Origin: Bacteroidota bacterium
GTDB taxonomy: Bacteria > Bacteroidota > Bacteroidia > NS11-12g > UBA9320
DNA: 46,873 nt
Reading direction: 5' to 3'
NCBI GenBank assembly: GCA_018700895.1
Contig: JABIUV010000039.1
Location: forward strand, 1-46,873
How positions within the stretch are numbered: the first letter of the stretch is position 1; each line of letters begins with the position of its first letter. A program made the translations under genes and the position numbers. The notes under the pieces were generated by a model. It saw nothing but the letters and a program-made list of their open reading frames with translations, searched no databases and was not told the origin of the DNA. Positions 42,996 through 46,873 of the stretch are shown here, in pieces.

Positions 42996-43658
42996 TTAAG
43001 CTTGCTGTGTGAAGCTTTGTAAATACTCCGTTTTGAGTAGTGAGCAAATCTTGTATCTCTCGTCTTTGGTATCTTGATAGAGGGCATCCAACGTTTCGTA
43101 AACGTGGTCTAATCCTATCTCATCGCACCAAGCAAAAGGACCCTTGGGGTAAGCTGTACCTAGTTTCATACCCAAGTCTATATCCTCACGCGCGGCCGTA
43201 CCTTCTTGTACGGTATAATACGCCTCATTTATAATCATGCAAACAATACGCGGCGTGACTAGCCCTACCCTACTTTTTACAAAACGCGTTTCGAGACCTA
43301 AGCTTGCCAATTTCTCTTTGGCCACGGTCGCATCCATATCATTAGTAGCACAACACTCTACTATGGGTCTATGAATAAATGTAGGTAGTGTATTCATTCC
43401 AACGATCGTACATGTAGGTGTAGATCCTAATTCGGCATACAGTTCTTCTAATTGTATTTTTACCGTACCCAATACCACTAGCTTGTTTTGCAGGTAGGCG
43501 TATTGACCTATAGACTCTGGTGTATCATCAAAATCGAGGTCGAAGATGACATCGTATTTGTCTATTTCATTAGATTTGAACGGTAGAATAGGCGTCCCGT
43601 GCAATAGCTCACTAAGTTCTTGGAGTTGATTGGGTTGGCCTTTGGCAGCTATATTCAT
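42996..43658 (-). CDS. Short 3-hydroxyacyl-CoA dehydrogenase-family protein
   Basis: The 220-residue protein has a clear 3HCDH C-terminal domain: VKSRVGLVTPRIVCMIINEA, EGTAAREDIDLGMKLGTAYP and KGPFAWCDEIGLDHV. The N-terminal half is short and diverged; I do not see the GxGxxG dinucleotide-binding loop expected of an active enzyme. It may therefore be inactive, bind another ligand, or use a degenerate NAD site. I chose the ATG at 43658 because the preceding 31 residues (from 43751) are hydrophobic, run into the divergent ridA gene, and lie upstream of a promoter element. Confidence 0.75.
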   Translation of the reverse strand: MNIAAKGQPNQLQELSELLHGTPILPFKSNEIDKYDVIFDLDFDDTPESIGQYAYLQNKLVVLGTVKIQLEELYAELGSTPTCTIVGMNTLPTFIHRPIVECCATNDMDATVAKEKLASLGLETRFVKSRVGLVTPRIVCMIINEAYYTVQEGTAAREDIDLGMKLGTAYPKGPFAWCDEIGLDHVYETLDALYQDTKDERYKICSLLKTEYLQSFTQQA

Positions 43659-43664
43659 ACCGAG

Positions 43665-43672
43665 CAAAGGTA
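43665..43672 (-). promoter_or_regulatory. -7 promoter element abutting the 3HCDH-like start
   Basis: TACCTTTG on the minus strand matches TAnnTTTG exactly and ends 6 bases before the ATG at 43658. It supports that start and a nearly leaderless transcript. Confidence 0.5.
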
Positions 43673-43707
43673 AAGGCACAAGAGGATAAACGTAAAAGAA
43701 AATTAAA

Positions 43708-44088
43708 ATGAACAAAAAGATAATCTCAACCAACGATGCACCGGCAGCCATTGGCCCATATAGTCAGGCGATACTAGCAGGAGATACATTATACTGCAGT
43801 GGGCAAATAGCCATAGACCCTGGTACAGGATTATTGGTGATGGACACCATTACAGCCGAGACGCACCAAGTTATGAAAAACATAAAAGCGGTACTTGCTG
43901 CTGCCGATATGAACTTGGACAACGTAGTAAAGTGCAGCATATTTATGAGTACTATGGACCACTATGCTGCCGTAAACGAAGTGTATGCTGAATATTTCAG
44001 CAGTAATCAGCCAGCTAGAGAAGCAGTTGCAGTAAAAACACTACCTAAAGAAGTAAATGTAGAAATCAGCGTAACAGCTGTAAGGTAA
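43708..44088 (+). CDS. ridA: RidA family enamine/imine deaminase
   Basis: The 126-residue protein hydrolyses reactive enamine/imine intermediates, such as 2-aminoacrylate, and protects PLP enzymes. RidA landmarks are APAAIGPYSQAI near the N-terminus, YCSGQIAIDPGTG, the catalytic-Arg segment QPAREAVAVKTLPKEVNVEI (Arg105), and the final ISVTAV strand. Length is normal. It is divergent from the 3HCDH-like gene and convergent with ppc. Confidence 0.94.
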   Translation: MNKKIISTNDAPAAIGPYSQAILAGDTLYCSGQIAIDPGTGLLVMDTITAETHQVMKNIKAVLAAADMNLDNVVKCSIFMSTMDHYAAVNEVYAEYFSSNQPAREAVAVKTLPKEVNVEISVTAVR

Positions 44089-44113
44089 CGACTATTCTCT
44101 TGGAGTTGACTAT

Positions 44114-46657
44114 TTAAGCTGAATTTCTGCTCGCATTGATATTGCCATATAGCGAACGTGTAATTATCTTTTCATACGCTTCTTTGTACTCATCAGCAGT
44201 TTGTACAGCTTGCAGTGCACTCTGCTGAATGACTAGTAATGGCAATACAATCTTCTCGCGAATAGCGATAGAGGCTTTAGAGATAGGCTCTGTCTGCATC
44301 AGCTCATCATAACCCGATACCAGTAGCATCATTTCCTTACTTAAGAGGTACTCGGCCTCTAATATTTTCCAAAATGAGCCGTATGTTTTGTCATTTGCCA
44401 TATAACTCGTCAGCTCAAAATACGTTTTGGAAAGCGACATCATGCTATTCATACACAAAGCCTTAAACAAGGGAACCTTGTGAAATAAATCCTGTACTTC
44501 TGATAGTCGTCCTTGGTCTACCAATGTTTTTATAGCAGTTCCGGTCCCGAAATAACCTGGCACATTTTGTTTCAATTGACTCCACGATCCTACAAACGAG
44601 ATAGCCCTAAGGTCTGATAACTCTAGTTTTGCCTTATTGCCACGTTTGCCAGGTCTACTTCCTATATTGGCTTTGCCATAATACTTGAGTGTACTCCTAT
44701 GCTCCAGGTAACTCATAAAATCAGGATGGTGTTTCAAGGCATTATATTTCTCGAAACTGAGCTCCGATAGTTGCTCTAAAAGCTCGCGATTCTCTTTGGT
44801 CAATTCATTTTTACCCGCTGCGTACTTCTTGGCAAGTCCCGCAGTAATCATTCGCTCACAGTTATAGTTAAACTGCTCTGGCGTTCCATAATTGCTCGTA
44901 ATCGTTTGCCCTTGTATCGTCAGTTGTATCTCATTATTGGCGATTGCCTCACTTTGTGCTGCATAAAAACGATGAGATTTTCCACCACCACGTGATGGAG
45001 GACCCCCTCGCCCATCAAAAAATAGTGCTTTCACGCCGTTTTCGTCACATACTCTCGTTAGACTTTCTTTGGTTTTGTAAATACTCCAGTTGGCTTTGAA
45101 ATAGCCGCCATCTTTGGTACCATCCGAAAAACCGAGCATTATTGTATGGTCACTGTTACGTCGTGCCACGTGCTCCTTGTAAGCGGGTAAGGCAAAAAGT
45201 TGGTTCATGGTATCTTCGGAATCTCGCATACCAAGCATAGTCTCAAACAACGGAACGATATCAAAGGTGATATCTTCTATATCCCAACCACTCCACCTGA
45301 ATAAGGCGAGTACATAAAGTACGGAATATTTATCTTCCGAGTTGCTTATAATGTAGCGATGGCAACCATCTTCTCCATTTCTATCTTGAATGCTTTTGAG
45401 TTGAGCAATATTGGCAATGGTGTCATTGATAAGTGCGTCACCGTAATCATGTCCTCGTGCATCTATTTTAGCGGTCAGGAGGGTACTCACCAGCTCTTCA
45501 TCGCTAAGTTCACTTACATTGTCGGTTACCAGTCCTGCCTTTATCAAGATAGCTTGCACAGCACTAGCATGTACCGAGTGGTCTTGGCGTATATCCAATG
45601 AGGCAAAATGGGTTTTAAAAATAGATACCTTATTGATAAGCTTATCTAAATCTTCCAGATACATCTGGTGATATTTATCCTTTACTACGTCTCGTATTTT
45701 GAGTAATAGTTCCCGTATTTCTGCATAAGAAAGGGTTACCTCTTGGTCAAACATAGTATCGTATAACTTGCTTCTCAGTGCCTGTATTTCGTCCTCCACT
45801 TCTCTGAAACTCAATTTCTTTTGCAACGCCTTCACATCATTGTAATAACACTTCATAAGCGTAATACGGAGTTCATTAGCTACTTGCCACGTACTCTCTG
45901 CAGTTACAAATGGGTTCCCATCTCTATCACCACACGGCCAGAATCCAAGTTTTACGATATTGTAATTATCTAGCTTGTGCTCCGCTAAAATGCCCGAAAC
46001 TAACGAGTAAAAATCACCCACCGCATCATAATACACATTACGTAAGTAGTAAATAATATTCTTAGCCTCATCTAGCGGTGTTGGTTTTTTGGAGTTGATA
46101 AGGGATGTAAGCCCGAGCTGTTGCAGGGCGGTATCTATCTCACCTATTCCATTTTGGGGAATAAGCTCACGCAACTTGGCGATAATATCGAGTACAGAAG
46201 GGGAATAAAACTGCGTAGGGTGGGCCGTAAATACAATACGGACACTAAATGCTGCCAACCATTCTAATATTTGCTCCTTAGTCTGAGTAGGTGATTCTAG
46301 CTTGAGATAGTCTGCAATGGTTTTGTGTATATTGTCTACGTGCAATTCTTTGAAAGCAGCATCCTCTACACTATCATACAGTACTACTTGTCGCTCCACA
46401 TATTGAATGACCCTGAACATAAAGTCTATACGCTCCTTCTCTGTAACCAGGTTTGTGTGTTTATCAAAAAACGCAGCTAACATATCGGCAGGATTTTCTC
46501 CATTATTCAAACCCGCTTTACACTCATCAAAAAGCAACGGTATGAGCATTCCTATATTGCTTACACTACGGTAGGGGAGATTAAGAAAAAGACTGTTGTA
46601 TACGTTGAATTTGGTCGTTACTTCTTTTTCAAATTTGGTGTATCGTGCGGTTGACAT
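44114..46657 (-). CDS. ppc: Phosphoenolpyruvate carboxylase
   Basis: The 847-residue enzyme adds bicarbonate to phosphoenolpyruvate to make oxaloacetate and refill the TCA cycle. The catalytic-His motif TAHPTQ is at 144-149 (His146). The second signature is FFDGRGGPPSRGGGKSHRFY, in the middle of the chain; its lysine and arginine are in the expected glycine-rich loop. GFWPCGDRDGNPFVT in the first half and LGFSDGTKDGGYFKANW are typical. It ends in SRNSA rather than the E. coli-type RNTG. A clear divergent -33/-7 promoter lies upstream. Confidence 0.95.
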   Translation of the reverse strand: MSTARYTKFEKEVTTKFNVYNSLFLNLPYRSVSNIGMLIPLLFDECKAGLNNGENPADMLAAFFDKHTNLVTEKERIDFMFRVIQYVERQVVLYDSVEDAAFKELHVDNIHKTIADYLKLESPTQTKEQILEWLAAFSVRIVFTAHPTQFYSPSVLDIIAKLRELIPQNGIGEIDTALQQLGLTSLINSKKPTPLDEAKNIIYYLRNVYYDAVGDFYSLVSGILAEHKLDNYNIVKLGFWPCGDRDGNPFVTAESTWQVANELRITLMKCYYNDVKALQKKLSFREVEDEIQALRSKLYDTMFDQEVTLSYAEIRELLLKIRDVVKDKYHQMYLEDLDKLINKVSIFKTHFASLDIRQDHSVHASAVQAILIKAGLVTDNVSELSDEELVSTLLTAKIDARGHDYGDALINDTIANIAQLKSIQDRNGEDGCHRYIISNSEDKYSVLYVLALFRWSGWDIEDITFDIVPLFETMLGMRDSEDTMNQLFALPAYKEHVARRNSDHTIMLGFSDGTKDGGYFKANWSIYKTKESLTRVCDENGVKALFFDGRGGPPSRGGGKSHRFYAAQSEAIANNEIQLTIQGQTITSNYGTPEQFNYNCERMITAGLAKKYAAGKNELTKENRELLEQLSELSFEKYNALKHHPDFMSYLEHRSTLKYYGKANIGSRPGKRGNKAKLELSDLRAISFVGSWSQLKQNVPGYFGTGTAIKTLVDQGRLSEVQDLFHKVPLFKALCMNSMMSLSKTYFELTSYMANDKTYGSFWKILEAEYLLSKEMMLLVSGYDELMQTEPISKASIAIREKIVLPLLVIQQSALQAVQTADEYKEAYEKIITRSLYGNINASRNSA

Positions 46658-46678
46658 AATATCCGTTTTTTCTTGCTA

Positions 46679-46708
46679 CGAAGGTAAGGATAACTCGCGA
46701 GGGCAAAA
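46679..46708 (-). promoter_or_regulatory. -33/-7 promoter for ppc
   Basis: On the minus strand TTTTG (46708-46704) and TACCTTCG (46686-46679) are separated by 17 bases. Together they match the Bacteroidota -33/-7 arrangement with one mismatch in the -7. The leader to the ppc ATG is about 20 bases. Confidence 0.55.
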
Positions 46709-46793
46709 CACCCTTTAATGCAGTACACGTCTAATACAACGGCTTATGTACTTTATTTAAGACTCTCTTTGTTCTTAAATATTTAATAGGCTT

Positions 46794-46823
46794 TTTGCAT
46801 TCAAAAATAATGTGCTATACTTG
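46794..46823 (+). promoter_or_regulatory. -33/-7 promoter reading out of the window
   Basis: TTTG at 46794-46797 and TATACTTG at 46816-46823 are separated by 18 bases; the -7 has one mismatch to TAnnTTTG. It points to the right, into a gene beyond the end of the window. No start codon for it was identified in the last 50 bases. Confidence 0.5.
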
Positions 46824-46873
46824 CGGAGCCTTTCAGGCAATTCTCAAGAAAATTTCCAATTTTTCCAGAATCA

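Noticed and set aside
43659-43751. Hydrophobic 31-residue extension of the 3HCDH-like protein
   Set aside because: It overlaps the divergent ridA start and lies upstream of a TACCTTTG promoter element; ATG 43658 fits better.
1-46873. Changed genetic code, suggested by the three internal stops
   Set aside because: TAA, TAG and TGA all end many intact genes in the window at the expected places.
1-46873. tRNA, rRNA, CRISPR array, insertion sequence or prophage
   Set aside because: No repeat arrays, transposase or phage-like genes, and no cloverleaf or rRNA sequence, were seen.

Overview
The window is bacterial chromosome from the phylum Bacteroidota. The evidence is C-terminal sorting domains of the type IX secretion system (T9SS), paired DUF6089 outer-membrane genes beside uppS and bamA, a GldM-like secreted protein, and promoter elements matching the Bacteroidota -7 consensus TAnnTTTG. 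A Chitinophagales/Saprospirales-type lineage is my guess; the sequence does not settle it. No rRNA, tRNA, CRISPR array, insertion sequence or prophage was seen. Most of the window is compact housekeeping sequence with short operons on both strands and many start/stop overlaps (TAATG, ATGA).

Layout: 2-118 is the tail of a T9SS cargo gene, followed by a terminator. 231-4493 is an ECF sigma factor, a membrane-anchored protein with a barrel-like C-terminal half (candidate anti-sigma) and a secreted T9SS cargo protein. 4505-6301 holds comF and thiL. 6298-9790 (minus) holds an M28 peptidase, a GH3-type acyl-adenylase and a rhodanese-thioredoxin lipoprotein. 9876-10762 holds pnuC and a small HExxH gene broken by one in-frame TAA. 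10763-13276 holds an SRPBCC protein, a peptidyl-prolyl isomerase and pgk. 13277-13793 is a non-coding stretch rich in dyads. 13794-16213 is a KAS III-like enzyme next to an HMG-CoA synthase. 16205-17456 (minus) is DUF4197 and a bioY interrupted by an in-frame TAA. 17514-23172 (minus) is an OstA-like protein, a fatty acid desaturase and a GH3/beta-lactamase fusion.

23227-27578 is tilS, the GldM-like protein, fabH and an MscS channel. 27775-31317 (minus) is nrnA, an FKBP lipoprotein and an ABC exporter broken by one in-frame TAG. 31398-35766 is ndk, a tail-specific protease, an FMN-dependent nitronate monooxygenase-like enzyme and an AlbA_2 protein. 35852-42599 is an envelope block: two DUF6089 proteins, uppS, bamA and an OmpA-family protein. 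42603-46657 holds mgsA, a short 3-hydroxyacyl-CoA dehydrogenase, ridA and ppc. The window ends with a promoter reading out of it.

The most unusual result is that three otherwise intact reading frames, all for predicted membrane or membrane-associated proteins, each carry exactly one in-frame stop: 10547-10549, 16586-16588 and 29305-29307. They could be recent pseudogenes, sequence errors or readthrough. Other points of interest are the ECF/barrel/T9SS-cargo trio, a terminator hairpin inside the start of bioY, the KAS III-HMGS pair, promoter elements a few bases upstream of start codons, and a perfect 12-bp dyad that runs into a promoter element at 34134-34171.
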